NCBI GenBank assembly: GCA_903886975.1 | Contig: CAISOB010000039.1 | Location: 1-34,986 of the forward strand | DNA length: 34,986 nt | Source: an uncultured beta proteobacterium | GTDB lineage: Bacteria; Pseudomonadota; Gammaproteobacteria; Burkholderiales; Rhodocyclaceae | Reading direction: 5' to 3' | Shown: positions 7,125-17,272 of the stretch, in pieces | How the letters are laid out: the number at the start of each line of letters is the position of its first letter | Numbering within the stretch: position 1 is the first letter of the stretch | Made by a program: the position numbers and the translations under genes | Notes under the pieces: model-generated | What the model saw: the letters and a program-made list of their open reading frames with translations, nothing else | Told to the model about the DNA's origin: nothing | Database searches by the model: none

Positions 7125-8195
7125 TCAGCCGAATCCTATACGCTCGCCATACCCGGTCATCTCGAGATAACCGCGGCCAATCTCGCGCCGGTCTTCGCTG
7201 ACCGTGACCGCACCTTCCCAGTACACGCTTCCCGTCGTGTGCCGGCTGTCGAGTTCCTGATCGTCGATCAGCGGCTGCAAATGGACGCTTCTTGTCCCAA
7301 CCCGGATGTCCCATTCGACCGGGAACGCGATGCCGGTGCGCGGCGATCGCCATTGGCGTCCGGGTTCGAAGACGACGTCGTTCGGGGACAATATCCTGAC
7401 CTTTCCTGCCGCCTCGCGCCAGGTCGCTGCCGACCATAGCGCGGTGCCGTCCGCGCGGCGCAGGCGGAAAGCCATCAGCGCACCGCCATCATCGAGATTG
7501 ATGCCGATCCAGTCCCAGCCCTGCGCCGCCTCGGGCAAGGGTGCGCTCGACCATTCGTGATCGAGCCATGCCAAGCCGCTGGCCGCCTGTGTGCGGCTGG
7601 CCAGGGTCACGCTGCCGCTTACCTTGAGTTGCGGCCGGCTGTAGTAGTAACTGGCGTGAACCGCGTCCGCCGCCTTGGCGCTGAACCCGGCCAGGCCGTT
7701 GAGCAGCGGCGGGCCATCGGGAACGAGCGTCAGCGCGTAGGCGAACTTGTCGGCACGAACGTCGACCCGATAGCGATCGTCGCGCTGATCGAGATGCCAA
7801 TCGCCTATCCAGACATTGGTCCGCCCGCTCGCGTACCCGGCGCGACCGAAGCCGACCCGGGCGGCGCGTTGATCGACGCGCAGGGCGCCGACGCGCGGGT
7901 CGGCGATGGCCGCGTGCGCGAGGATCAGCTGGCGCGGTGCAAAGGCGCTCGCGTTTTTTTCGCCGATGCCGGTACGCACGCGGAAAAAGGTGCTCTGGAA
8001 ACCGATCCGCTGGCTGTCCGCGAGGTCCAGCCAGCCGGTGGCGTACCACCACTCGTTGCGATAATCCGGGTGTGCGCCGTGATCGAACGGGAAACGCAAT
8101 TTCAATCCGCGCCGCACCCGCGCAAACTCGACGGCGGCGGCGTCGCCGAACGTTGCCAGGGCCGCCAGCGCGAAGCAGAACGCGCGGCGCCGCAT
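7125..8195 (-). CDS. Secreted lipocalin-like hydrolase (AttH / CrtC-like family)
   Basis: A 356-residue exported protein with signal peptide MRRRAFCFALAALATFGDAAA. The family signature follows: FPFDHGAHPDYRNEWWY (about 35-51), TGWL, QRIGFQSTFFR, then LILAHAAIADP, SYYYSRPQL and the WLDHEWSS segment. GWDWIGINLDDGGALMAFRLR and YWEGAV follow near the C-terminus. These belong to the predicted secreted hydrolase family that includes AttH and is distantly related to carotenoid 1,2-hydratase (two lipocalin-like barrels). The true substrate is unknown. The frame stays open far upstream, inside the permease, but the ATG at 8195 begins the signal peptide and shares one base with the permease stop (TGATG). 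It is therefore translationally coupled as the last gene of the ABC operon. Confidence 0.9.
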   Translation of the reverse strand: MRRRAFCFALAALATFGDAAAVEFARVRRGLKLRFPFDHGAHPDYRNEWWYATGWLDLADSQRIGFQSTFFRVRTGIGEKNASAFAPRQLILAHAAIADPRVGALRVDQRAARVGFGRAGYASGRTNVWIGDWHLDQRDDRYRVDVRADKFAYALTLVPDGPPLLNGLAGFSAKAADAVHASYYYSRPQLKVSGSVTLASRTQAASGLAWLDHEWSSAPLPEAAQGWDWIGINLDDGGALMAFRLRRADGTALWSAATWREAAGKVRILSPNDVVFEPGRQWRSPRTGIAFPVEWDIRVGTRSVHLQPLIDDQELDSRHTTGSVYWEGAVTVSEDRREIGRGYLEMTGYGERIGFG

Positions 8196-10695
8196 CACCA
8201 GTCCTCGCGCACGGCCAGCACTGCGTCCTGCCGCATCGCCTGCCGTCCGGCGAGCACCGCGGCGAGGGCGGCGAGGGCAGTCATGCCAAGGGCAAACAGC
8301 ACCAGCGATGCCATCGGAAGATGCAGGCCCATGCTCCAATGAAAGCTCTGGCGATTGACAACTTCGATCAGTACCAGACTGATCGCCGCGCCGGCCAGCA
8401 GGCCGCCGAGCACACCGACGCCCGCCGCCAGCGCGCCCTCCTGGGCGAGCATCCAGCCGATCTGGCGGCGTGTCAGGCCGAGATGGCGCAGCATGCCGAA
8501 TTCGCGCCGCCGCGCCGCGGCGAGCGCCGCGAAGCTCGCAGCGACGCCGGCGAGGCCGATGATCACCGCAACCGCTTCGAGCAGGTAAGTGACGGCGAAA
8601 GTGCGGTCGAAGATGCGCAGCGTCCGCGCGCGAATCTGCGCCGGATACGCGACTTGCAGCGCGCCGGCGGCAGCCGTTGCGGTCAGGGCGTCGGCCAGTT
8701 CGCGCACGCGCGTTCCCGGGGCGAGCGTGATTGCGGCTTCGTTGGCCAGGCGGTCGCCGGTGAGGCGGCGATAGTCGCCGAGGTCGATCAGCACGGCGCC
8801 GGTCTGGCGCGCATAATCGCGCCATATGCCGGCGACCTGTACGCGTGCCATGTGTCCGGCGAGCGGGATGTCGACCAGCTGGCCCGGACGCCAGCCGTAG
8901 AGATCGCGCATGGCTTCGGAGATCCAGATCGCGGTCGCGCCGGCCGTCCTCTGGACGCTGGCCGTCAGGGGCAACTCGTGTGCGTCTGCAGATACCGGCC
9001 GCGCGATCAGGGCCACCGGTGCTTGCCCGGCCGCCAGTCGCAGGCTTTCGTGACGCGTGAAGCGCACGCTGCCGACGCCCGGCACGGCGGCAATCCGCGC
9101 TTGCAGCTCGGCGTCGAGATAGCCGCTGCTCTGCGGCGTCGCGACGCGCAGATAGAGGTCGGCGGGCAGCAGGATTTGCTGCAACCACTCGTCGACCGAT
9201 TCACGGAACGACGACACCATGATGGCCATTGCCGCGGCGAGTGCCACGCTGGTCAGCACGCCGGCGGCCGCGATGACCGCATGTCCCGGCGCAGCGCCGA
9301 GACGGGCCGCCGCGAGGCGCGCGGGCACCGGGCCGCGCCGCGGCAGCAGTGCGGCGAGCCGCGACGCCGCCGCCGGCAAGAGCAGCACACTGCCGGCGAG
9401 CAGCAAGGCCACCGCCAGATAGCCGCCGACGGGCAGCCCGTTCAACGGCGGCAGCGCGCAGGCGGCAAGGGCGACCAGCAACAAGGCCACGCCGCGCCAA
9501 GGACGGCCGCGGCCGGCGAGTTGCCCGGCCAGGACACCGCTGTCGCCGGCCTTCAAGGCTTGCGCCGGCGCTACCGTGGCTGCTTCGTGCGCCGGCAGCC
9601 AGGCGCCGGCCGCACCTGCGAGCACGCCGAGCAGCACATAGATGGCGGTGGTTTCAGGCTGAAATTCCAGTTGCGGCTTGAGCCCCGAGAAATAACCAGC
9701 GCCCAGATCGCCGCCGAGCAGCGCGAGCATTAGCCAGGCCAGACCGTGCCCGAGCACGGCGCCGGTCAAGCCGCCGGCGAGGCCGACCAGCGCGCCCTCG
9801 GCGATCAGCCAGGTGAACAGGCGGCGGCGCGCGAGGCCAATGGCGCGCAGGAATGCGAACTCGCTGCGCCGCCGCACGACCGACAGGGCCTGCGCTGAAA
9901 ACACGAGAAAACCGCCGGTCAGTAGCGCCATCGCCGCGAGCATCGTCAGATTGACGCGGTAGGCGCGCGACAGGTTCGCCGCCTGATCTTCGGCCGCGGC
10001 TGGCGCTTCGATCAGCACGCCGGACGGCACGAGATTCTGCAGCGCGACGCGCGCCGCTTCTACGGTGAGGCCCTCGGCAAGGCGCAGATCGATACGCGAG
10101 ATACGGCCTGCGCTGGCGAAGTACTTCTGCACGGCGGCGATGTCCATGACCGCCAAACTTCGATCGTCCGCCGCGCCCGGCAGGTCACCGGCGACGCGCA
10201 GCGGCACGACCTGGTTTCCCATTTGCACGGCAAAACGATCTCCGGCTTTGACGGCGAATGCGGTCTGCGCCGCCGCGCTGAGGAAGATCGCGTCCTCGCG
10301 CAGCGGAGCGAGCCGGTCCGTCGCCGGTACCGCCATTGGCATCAGCTGCGGCTCGACCTGCGCCAGCGCAAACACATCGATGCCCAGCACTTTCAGCGAA
10401 TCCGGGTGGCCGTCCACCCTCGCCTCGATCTCAATGACGGGGCTCGCGGCCGCAACCTCAGGCCGCGCGGCGAGCATCGCATAGACCCCATCGGCGAAAC
10501 CGCCGCGTGGCCCGACGACCTGCAGATCCGCTTCTCCAGCCATGAAACGCAGGCCGCGCGCAAATTCCGACAGGGCCGCCTGATGCACTGCCTGCACCGC
10601 CATGCCGAGCGCAACGCCAAGTACGATGGCGACGAAGGAAAACAGCGTCGCCGCGCGCCGCCGGCCGAGCGAACCGAGAAAGACCGGGGCCAGCG

Positions 10696-10699
<4 letters not shown>
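8195..10699 (-). CDS. FtsX-family ABC transporter permease (AttFG-like, single large protein)
   Basis: An 834-residue inner-membrane permease of the MacB/FtsX (DUF214) type. Segment 1 is an N-terminal helix (about 15-40) then an extracytoplasmic domain to about residue 245. A first three-helix FtsX core follows (about 250-380), containing FLRAIGLARRRLF. Several further helices lie at about 400-445. A second extracytoplasmic domain (about 500-700) precedes a second FtsX core to the end, containing the FGMLRHLGLTRRQIGWML coupling segment. This two-repeat layout means one polypeptide supplies what AttF and AttG supply separately. Such transporters usually move lipophilic or envelope molecules mechanically. 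It overlaps the ATPase gene by 4 bases (ATGA) and the hydrolase gene by 1 base. Confidence 0.9.
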
Positions 10700-11349
<650 letters not shown>

Positions 11350-11435
11350 GGCCGGTGAACCGAAGGCGTGATATCACTGGCATTGTTATTCGTGGCTCCG
11401 GCGAATGCAATCGAAAGCTCGCCCGAGGCCGAGCA

Positions 11436-12365
11436 CTAGGGGGCGCGATCGACTTCCATGTCCGGGTGGACGCGCGGCTGATGCAGGACGAGGCTCAGAC
11501 ATGACGCGCCGATGACCAGCATGCCGGCGGCCGTGAGCAAATCCGGCAACTGCCCGAAGATCGCCCAGCCGAGCAGCATCGCCCAGACCAGTTGGAAATA
11601 AAGCAGAGGCGAGACGGTCGAGGCGGCGGTGATATGAAAGGCGCGTATGAGCAGGAACTGGCCGATGCCGGCGGTCAGCCCGAGCGAGATGATCAGCAGG
11701 CCCTGGCTCAGCGTCGGAATCGCGCCGGTCCAGTAGGCCGGGACGATGAATGACATGGCGATGGCGCCGACGATCGCCGTGAAGAACAGCTGGCGCATCG
11801 GCGGTTCGCTGTCCGTAAGCTTGCGCGTGAGGATCTGGTAGAAGGCGTAGCACAGCGATGTGGCGAGCGCATAGCCGACACCGATAAGGTTCACGGAGCC
11901 GCCCGGCCTGGCAATGAGCAGCACGCCGCAAAACCCGGTGGCGGTGGCCAGCCAGGTCCTTAGCCGGACCTTCTCCTTGAGCATCGGCCCGGCGAGCAGG
12001 GCGACGAGCAGCGGCGTGATGAAGATCAGCGCCGACGCTTCGGCGAGCGGCATCGCTTTGAGCGTATTCTGGAAAAAGACCGAAACGCAAACCAGCAGGA
12101 GGGCGCGGAAAATCATCAGCCGCGGTCGTCTGGTGACGATCATCTCGCGGCCCATGCCGGGCGCGACGCCGACGATCATGATCACCACATAAATGATGTA
12201 GCGCGCCCAGACGAGCAGGGGGACGGCGAAGAAGAAAATCAGATATTTCGAGACGGCGTCGTGCAAGGCAAAGAGCGCGGTCGTTACAAGAACGAGGAGA
12301 ACACCATTGTATTTTTGTTGCACGGCCTGTCGGAATTCGTCGAGTGATAAGGCCAAGCGCCGCAA
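11436..12365 (-). CDS. EamA/DMT-family transporter
   Basis: An inner-membrane carrier of the drug/metabolite transporter superfamily, about 309 residues with ten predicted helices in two EamA repeats. Visible features are the first helix (VLLVLVTTALFALHDAVSKYL), the conserved MPLAEASALIFITPLLVALL segment near 102-121, GFCGVLLIARPGG, and the repeat-2 copy ITAASTVSPLLYFQLVWAMLLGW. Substrate is unknown. The start is uncertain: the frame opens just above 12365 and the available starts are TTG (12365 or 12356) or GTG (12323), none with a clear Shine-Dalgarno. The C-terminus is charged (HPDMEVDRAP). It lies 86 bases upstream of the ABC ATPase on the same strand but is probably a separate unit. Confidence 0.9.
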   Translation of the reverse strand: MRRLALSLDEFRQAVQQKYNGVLLVLVTTALFALHDAVSKYLIFFFAVPLLVWARYIIYVVIMIVGVAPGMGREMIVTRRPRLMIFRALLLVCVSVFFQNTLKAMPLAEASALIFITPLLVALLAGPMLKEKVRLRTWLATATGFCGVLLIARPGGSVNLIGVGYALATSLCYAFYQILTRKLTDSEPPMRQLFFTAIVGAIAMSFIVPAYWTGAIPTLSQGLLIISLGLTAGIGQFLLIRAFHITAASTVSPLLYFQLVWAMLLGWAIFGQLPDLLTAAGMLVIGASCLSLVLHQPRVHPDMEVDRAP

Positions 12366-12735
12366 GCGGTGACGAAGTCATGAAGCTGCTGGCAACGCCG
12401 CACCGGTGCGTACGAAACGGGCTTGGATCGATCGACATGCTAGCATACCGGTACGATCACGACATCGCGCGCGCCGTTGCTGAAGCGCGAAGCAGCGACG
12501 ATGAAGTCGAGACCAACTGAGTTTGATGCCGCGGAGTTTCTTCGAATACTGACGATCCGAGCGTTGCGCTCGGCAGCCACGTCAGCTTGTGGCTTGGGCT
12601 CGGTGCATCCCGAGAGAGTGCGCCGACCGGGAACGCCCGCCGTTTTGCGGCTGGGATGGCCTTGTCGCCGAACAAGTTGCACGGCGAACAAGACCTGTTC
12701 TCGGTCGGATTATTACGCTTCATGGCAAGCGAAGC
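12366..12735. other. Intergenic stretch with overlapping unsupported frames
   Basis: Two overlapping minus-strand frames (12457-12723, 88 codons, and 12440-12691) and one plus-strand frame span this region. None has a ribosome-binding site, a signal peptide or a known motif, and their amino-acid make-up (S, P, R, A) looks like translated non-coding DNA. The stretch could be a degraded or repeated element. Confidence 0.4.
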
Positions 12736-12927
12736 TCAATGGGTGCCGACAGCAGCAAGACGTCCCGATCCGCTTTGCGCGAACCTCGCGCGAGCCAATT
12801 TCGCCGCCTCTTCCAGGATCAGGATGAGGCTGACAGTAGCCACGGAAGCGACGACCGCAAGCAACACCAGAACGAGACGCAGCTCGGCAGCATGGGCGAT
12901 CAGATAGGCAGCATTGATTGAACTCAT
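12736..12927 (-). CDS. Small single-span membrane protein
   Basis: A 63-residue protein with one strong membrane helix (about residues 16-38, LRLVLVLLAVVASVATVSLI) followed by an amphipathic charged stretch (LEEAAKLARARF) and a polar tail. The ATG at 12927 has a good Shine-Dalgarno, AAAGGAAA, seven bases upstream, which is the main reason to accept so short a gene. No family is recognised. It is followed by no partner on the same strand for about 370 bases and is preceded by a region rich in inverted repeats, which may carry its regulation. Confidence 0.6.
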   Translation of the reverse strand: MSSINAAYLIAHAAELRLVLVLLAVVASVATVSLILILEEAAKLARARFAQSGSGRLAAVGTH

Positions 12928-13292
12928 ACAAATTTCCTTTCGTTAGAATGACAAGAGATTTAATCAGGTGATTTAACTTCTACCTGACGGAACGAAGCGT
13001 ACCGGCAAAGGACAATCGGGTATGTGGCGTCTTTGCCGGGCTTTTGTGACAACTTGTACCGTCATTGAACTTTCATCGAAGCGTGCTGACATGGCGGCGT
13101 CATATCGTAATGAGTCTGTGATTTTCATTATTTCGATGGCGCGCGATCGCCCGAGAACCCCGTTTGGCCCGCGCGGTCTTATAATTATGACGAACTGATC
13201 GGCTGCGACGAGCCGCGATATTTCCTGATTTGAGGATGTCGTTATGGCGGGCAGCGGCGATCGGCAAGCAGCGAATGTTGGAGATAAGTTGC
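12928..13292. promoter_or_regulatory. Divergent regulatory region with two inverted repeats
   Basis: This 365-base spacer separates the small membrane gene (minus) from the alarmone hydrolase (plus). It holds TCAGGT...ACCTGA (12964-12969 and 12982-12987) around the palindrome AATCACCTGATT. It also holds a 9-bp perfect stem, CCGGCAAAG / CTTTGCCGG (13002-13010 and 13031-13039), followed by GCTTTTG on the plus strand. A TATAAT hexamer at 13180-13185 has no good -35. Confidence 0.5.
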
Positions 13293-13835
13293 ATGAAAGC
13301 CAAGAAGGTACTTCAGATCGTCCGCGCCCTCGATTTTGCGGCGTGGGCGCATTCGACGCAGCGGCGCAAAGGCGGCGCCGGCGAGCCTTACATCAATCAT
13401 CTCACCGAGGTTGCGCGCCTGGTCGCGCAAGCTACGGGCGGCAACGACGACAAACTAATCATTTCGGCGCTCTTGCATGATGTACTCGAGGACCAGTCGA
13501 TGCACGTGACCTACGACATGCTGGTCGAGAATTTCGGCAACAAGGTCGCGAATATCGTGCGCGAGGTGACCGACGACATCGCGCTGCCGCAGGCCGAGCG
13601 CAAGCGCATGCAGGTGGTGCACGCGCCGCACCTGTCGCGGCGCGCGAAGATCCTCAAGATCGCCGACAAGGCGGCCAATCTCAATTCGATCCTGGAAAGC
13701 CCGCCGAAGGACTGGTCGGAGGCGAGAAAGCGCGAGTACTTTGCCTGGGCGGCCGAGGTCGTTGCCGGTTGCCGTGGTGTGAACGCGTGGATCGAAGCGG
13801 TGTTCGATGAACGCCTGAGCCTGGGACAGTTCTAA
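13293..13835 (+). CDS. MESH1-like HD-domain hydrolase (small alarmone hydrolase)
   Basis: A 180-residue single-domain HD phosphohydrolase related to the hydrolase half of RelA/SpoT. The metal-binding set is visible: H36 (EPYINHLTEVA), H62-D63 (ALLHDVLED) and D125 (KIADKAANL). These positions match the spacing of human MESH1, which is about the same size, and the RKGGAGEPYI segment is also characteristic. The expected reaction is removal of the 3'-diphosphate of (p)ppGpp, or 2'-dephosphorylation of NADPH as reported for MESH1; which one applies here is not shown. There is no synthetase or TGS domain. The ATG at 13293 is favoured over upstream starts because GGAG lies 9 bases before it. Confidence 0.9.
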   Translation: MKAKKVLQIVRALDFAAWAHSTQRRKGGAGEPYINHLTEVARLVAQATGGNDDKLIISALLHDVLEDQSMHVTYDMLVENFGNKVANIVREVTDDIALPQAERKRMQVVHAPHLSRRAKILKIADKAANLNSILESPPKDWSEARKREYFAWAAEVVAGCRGVNAWIEAVFDERLSLGQF

Positions 13836-13928
13836 TCGATTGTCGCAGGCGTGGCCGTGGTGGCAATGGCGCGCCCGGCGTTGAACATTTCAATCTCTGG
13901 TCGAAGCGGCCAGTCCTGGAGCAATACA

Positions 13929-14813
13929 ATGCACGCCGCATTTCCCTGGCGCCACTTTCTGCTTGCCCTTGCCGTCGTCGGCATCTGGGGCAGCAACTTT
14001 GTTGTCATCAAGGTCGCGCTCGGACACCTGCCGCCGCTGCTGTTCGCGTTCTTGCGCTTCAGTGTGGTCCTGATCCCGGCAGTATTCTTTCTGCCGCGTC
14101 CGTCGGTGAAATGGCGGAACATCGCCTTGTACGGATTACTGATCGGTGTCGGCCAGTTCGGGCTGCTCTACGTCGCGATGAACGGCCACATCTCGCCGGG
14201 AATCGCTTCGCTGGTCGTCCAGATCCAGGTGTTCTTTACCATCGCTTTGTCGATGCGTTTTACTCGCGAACGCGTGCGCGGCTACCAGTGGTTTGCGCTA
14301 TTGATGGCCGCGGGCGGAATCGTGGTCATCATTCTGCACACCGACGGCACGACGACGCCACTCGGCCTGGCGCTGGTCTTGCTGGCGGCGCTGGCATGGG
14401 CCGGCGGCAATATGGCGGCCAAGCAGGGCGCCCCGTCGAACATGCTCGCCTACGTCGTCTGGTCGAGCGCCTTCGCCCTGCCGCCGCTCTTGGCCCTGTC
14501 GCTCGCCTTCGAGGGCTGGGATGCGGTCTTGCTCGGGGTGCGTCAGGCGGATGCGCTCACCTGGGCGGCGGTCGCCTGGCAGGCCTGGGCCAATACGCTC
14601 TTCGGTTACGTGGTGTGGGGCTGGCTGCTGGCCCGCTACCCGGCCGCGACGATCACGCCGATGGCATTGCTGGTGCCGGTTTTCGGCATGGGCACCGCCG
14701 CTTTGCTGCTCGGCGAAACCTTGCCGATGTGGAAGCTTTCCGCCGCGGCGCTGGTCATGACGGGCCTTGCCCTGAATCTGTTTTGGCCGCGCCTGCGCGC
14801 CGCTTTGACTTGA
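13929..14813 (+). CDS. eamA: EamA-type DMT exporter (amino-acid/metabolite efflux)
   Basis: A 294-residue inner-membrane exporter with ten predicted helices in two EamA repeats. Its start closely resembles the E. coli cysteine/O-acetylserine exporter EamA: WGSNFVVIKVALGHLPPLLFA at about residues 20-40, then GLLIGVGQFGLLYVAM, GIASLVVQIQVFFTIAL, and later WAGGNMAAK, YVVWGWLLARYP and the closing PVFGMGTAALLLGE. The ATG at 13929 has GGAG eight bases upstream. A longer frame from 13851 adds only polar residues. The likely role is export of cysteine-pathway or similar metabolites; this follows from family resemblance only. It follows the alarmone hydrolase by 93 bases and may be co-transcribed with it. 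Confidence 0.9.
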   Translation: MHAAFPWRHFLLALAVVGIWGSNFVVIKVALGHLPPLLFAFLRFSVVLIPAVFFLPRPSVKWRNIALYGLLIGVGQFGLLYVAMNGHISPGIASLVVQIQVFFTIALSMRFTRERVRGYQWFALLMAAGGIVVIILHTDGTTTPLGLALVLLAALAWAGGNMAAKQGAPSNMLAYVVWSSAFALPPLLALSLAFEGWDAVLLGVRQADALTWAAVAWQAWANTLFGYVVWGWLLARYPAATITPMALLVPVFGMGTAALLLGETLPMWKLSAAALVMTGLALNLFWPRLRAALT

Positions 14814-14832
14814 TGCTTGGTCGATCCGGAGT

Positions 14833-16560
14833 TTATGTCCCCAGATTCTCGATGTGCTCGATCATCAGCTGCGGTGTCTGCACGCCGTTATAGTCGTTGA
14901 TCGAGAGCCGATAGGCGGCGCGTATGGCGGCGCCGGGCGCCGTGCTGAAGTTGAACTGGATCGCATCGAAGCGCTGCTCGCCTTTGCGCAGGCGCATCTT
15001 GAGGTGCTTTTCCTTGAGGATGCGCTGGCTTTCGACGACGAATTCGTCCTCGAACAGCGGCGCCGGAAAGCCTTGGCCCCACACTTCGGCGTCGAGCAGG
15101 CGGACCGTGGCGATCGAGAAGTAGGCTGCTTCGAGCGGGCCGTCGGTTTCCAGGGTGCGCGTGAGGTCGGCCGGGGAGAGCAACTGGCCGGCGATCTGCG
15201 CGAACATTTCGCCAAAGCGCGCGAAATCGGTCTCCATGATCGTCGCACCGGCGGCCATCGCATGGCCGCCAAAGCGCAGCAAAAGACCGGGCGCGCGCTT
15301 CGACATGAGGTCGAGCGTATCCCTCAAATGCAGACCGGGAATCGAACGGCCCGACCCTTTGATTTCGCCTTTGTCGCCGCGCGCGAAAGCGAAAACCGGG
15401 CGGTGCAGCCTGTCCTTGATGCGCGAGGCGACGATGCCGATCACGCCCTGGTGCCATTCGCTGTCGAACAGCGCAACACCCGGGTCAGGGGAGGCGGTGA
15501 GCTTGTCGAGCTGGATCAGCGCCTGGTCCTGCATTCCCGCTTCGATGTCCTTGCGTTCGCGGTTGAGTTTGTCGAGCTGCTGCGCGATGTTCAGCGCGCG
15601 CGTTTCGTCGTCGGTGATCAGGCATTCGATGCCGAGCGACATATCGGCGAGCCGGCCGGCGGCATTGAGGCGCGGGCCGACGATGAAGCCGAGGTCGAGG
15701 CTGCCGGCTGTCGCCGCATCGCGCCCGGCGGCGCGCAGGATGGCCCGCAGCCCGGGTGTCATGCGGCCTTCACGGATGCGGCGCAAGCCCTGGGTGACGA
15801 GGATGCGGTTGTTGCGGTCGAGCTTGACAACGTCGGCGACGGTGCCCAGCGCAACGAGATCGAGCAGCGCGCCGAGATTGGGCTCGGCGTGCCCGCCGCC
15901 TGCGGCGAACCAGCCGCGTTCGCGCAGTTCGGCGCGCAGCGCCAGCATGACGTAGAACATCACGCCGACGCCGGCGATGCACTTGCTGGGAAATTCACAG
16001 CCGGGCTGATTCGGGTTGACGATGCACTGCGCATCGGGCAGTTCCTCGGCGGGCAGATGGTGGTCGGTGATCAGCGTCGCGATGCCGAGTTCGTTGGCGC
16101 GCGCCACGCCGTCGATGCTGGCGATGCCGCTATCGACGGTGACGATGAGATCGGGGCTCATCGTCAGCGCGAGATCGACGATCTCCGGCGTCAGGCCGTA
16201 GCCGTAGGTGAAGCGGTTGGGAACGAGGTAGTCGATGGCCGCGCACGCCTCGCCGTCCGCGCCGGCCATCGCGCGCAGCGCGCGGATGCCGACTGCGCAG
16301 GCGGTCGCACCGTCGCAGTCGTAATCGGCGACGATCAGGATCCTCGCCTGCGCCTCGATGGCGTCGGCGAGCAGGGTAGCTGCCGCATCGGCGTGCAGCA
16401 ACTGCGCCGGCGGCAACAGGGACTTCAATTCGTAGTCAAGTTCGCCGCGCGCCGCGATGCCGCGCGACGCGTACAGGCGGGCGAGGAGGGGATGCAGCCC
16501 CTGCTGCTCGAGCTGCCACTGGATACGCGGCGGGATGTTACGTGTTTTGAGCTGCGTCAT
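14833..16560 (-). CDS. recJ: Single-stranded-DNA-specific exonuclease RecJ
   Basis: A 575-residue 5'-3' single-strand DNA exonuclease of the DHH superfamily, used in recombination repair and mismatch repair; the E. coli protein is 577 residues. The metal-binding motifs are visible: VADYDCDG (77-84), TVDSGIA near 141, TDHHLPAEE with DHH at 166-168, and GPRLNAAGRL further on. The DHHA1 part includes GSGRSIPGLHLRD and the FGGHAMAAGATI motif. The ATG at 16560 gives the family start (MTQLKTRN); a 61-residue upstream extension lacks conservation. It converges with the eamA-like gene, with only 19 bases between stop codons. Confidence 0.97.
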   Translation of the reverse strand: MTQLKTRNIPPRIQWQLEQQGLHPLLARLYASRGIAARGELDYELKSLLPPAQLLHADAAATLLADAIEAQARILIVADYDCDGATACAVGIRALRAMAGADGEACAAIDYLVPNRFTYGYGLTPEIVDLALTMSPDLIVTVDSGIASIDGVARANELGIATLITDHHLPAEELPDAQCIVNPNQPGCEFPSKCIAGVGVMFYVMLALRAELRERGWFAAGGGHAEPNLGALLDLVALGTVADVVKLDRNNRILVTQGLRRIREGRMTPGLRAILRAAGRDAATAGSLDLGFIVGPRLNAAGRLADMSLGIECLITDDETRALNIAQQLDKLNRERKDIEAGMQDQALIQLDKLTASPDPGVALFDSEWHQGVIGIVASRIKDRLHRPVFAFARGDKGEIKGSGRSIPGLHLRDTLDLMSKRAPGLLLRFGGHAMAAGATIMETDFARFGEMFAQIAGQLLSPADLTRTLETDGPLEAAYFSIATVRLLDAEVWGQGFPAPLFEDEFVVESQRILKEKHLKMRLRKGEQRFDAIQFNFSTAPGAAIRAAYRLSINDYNGVQTPQLMIEHIENLGT

Positions 16561-17272
16561 GGCCGCCAGTGTACGGCAAGAACGCAGCAAAGGCGGTAGA
16601 AAAGGTGCGCCAACAAGGCACACCACCTTACACCAAGAAGGGCATGACATGGTTTTCCGGGCGTTCGCAATTCGTGCTTGATTCGTTTGTTGCGCACCGC
16701 GACCTTGTATGGCATTCATGTATCGCTGGCGGCAGTCGTCCAAGTTCGGCCATCCCTCGCTTCATAGGCCGGGATATCCAAGCGTCTGTTTATGAGTTGC
16801 CAACCGGTCATTCTCGACAATTGCGCGTCGCCGGTTGGCTCTTCGCCGCAAATCGACCGGCAATTGCAGTAGCATTCAATCAATCTTATGTACTGTTCGA
16901 AACAGAGTAATCTTGGCGCTATCGGAACTATGTGGACTTCGCCGTAACGCGTCGCGCGTGAACAGGACTGAAAGCGATGACAAAAGAACAAGCCCCGCCC
17001 TTAAAGACAATAGCCGAAGCGCGATTCAATGAGGCGCCGAGCCGTTCGGCGGAATCGTCGGCGACGGTCGTATCTGCGGTCGCGGTGGTGCAGGCTGGCC
17101 ACGATCGCCGGCTGGAACGCATACCGTCGCGCGCGTAGATCGCCAGCGGGCGATACTTGAGCATCCGGCTTGAACGCTGAACTTTGACCGAGGTCGGGGA
17201 AGGTCTTGAGATCACGTCCAGGTCCCGTCCGTAAATTGAAGAATTCCGTAAAATGAAGAATGGAGAAGTCCA
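16561..17272. other. Long intergenic region, one doubtful small frame
   Basis: About 710 bases without a convincing gene. A 53-codon frame on the plus strand (16977-17138, starting MTKEQAPPLKT) has an AGGA nine bases upstream, but its Ser/Ala/Arg-rich second half has no recognised features. Minus-strand frames at 16716-16991 and 16928-17215 are equally unsupported. The left part also contains inverted GACCGG/CCGGT-type words (about 16800-16862), similar in style to dispersed repeats. The region may be a decayed gene or an old insertion. Confidence 0.4.

Noticed and set aside
7125..9188. 687-codon frame ending with the AttH-like protein
   Set aside because: The first half overlaps the permease in another frame and is arginine-rich. 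The real start is the signal peptide ATG at 8195.
7937..9733. 598-codon open frame on the plus strand
   Set aside because: Antisense to the permease and hydrolase; composed of R, A, G, H and Q with no family features.
13180..13185. TATAAT as promoter of the alarmone hydrolase
   Set aside because: The hexamer is perfect, but no -35 is seen at 16-18 bases and ATAATTAT is palindromic, so it was not listed as a promoter on its own.
14854..16599. 581-codon open frame on the plus strand
   Set aside because: It is antisense to recJ, whose motifs and length are unmistakable. The frame is an effect of high GC and has no domains.
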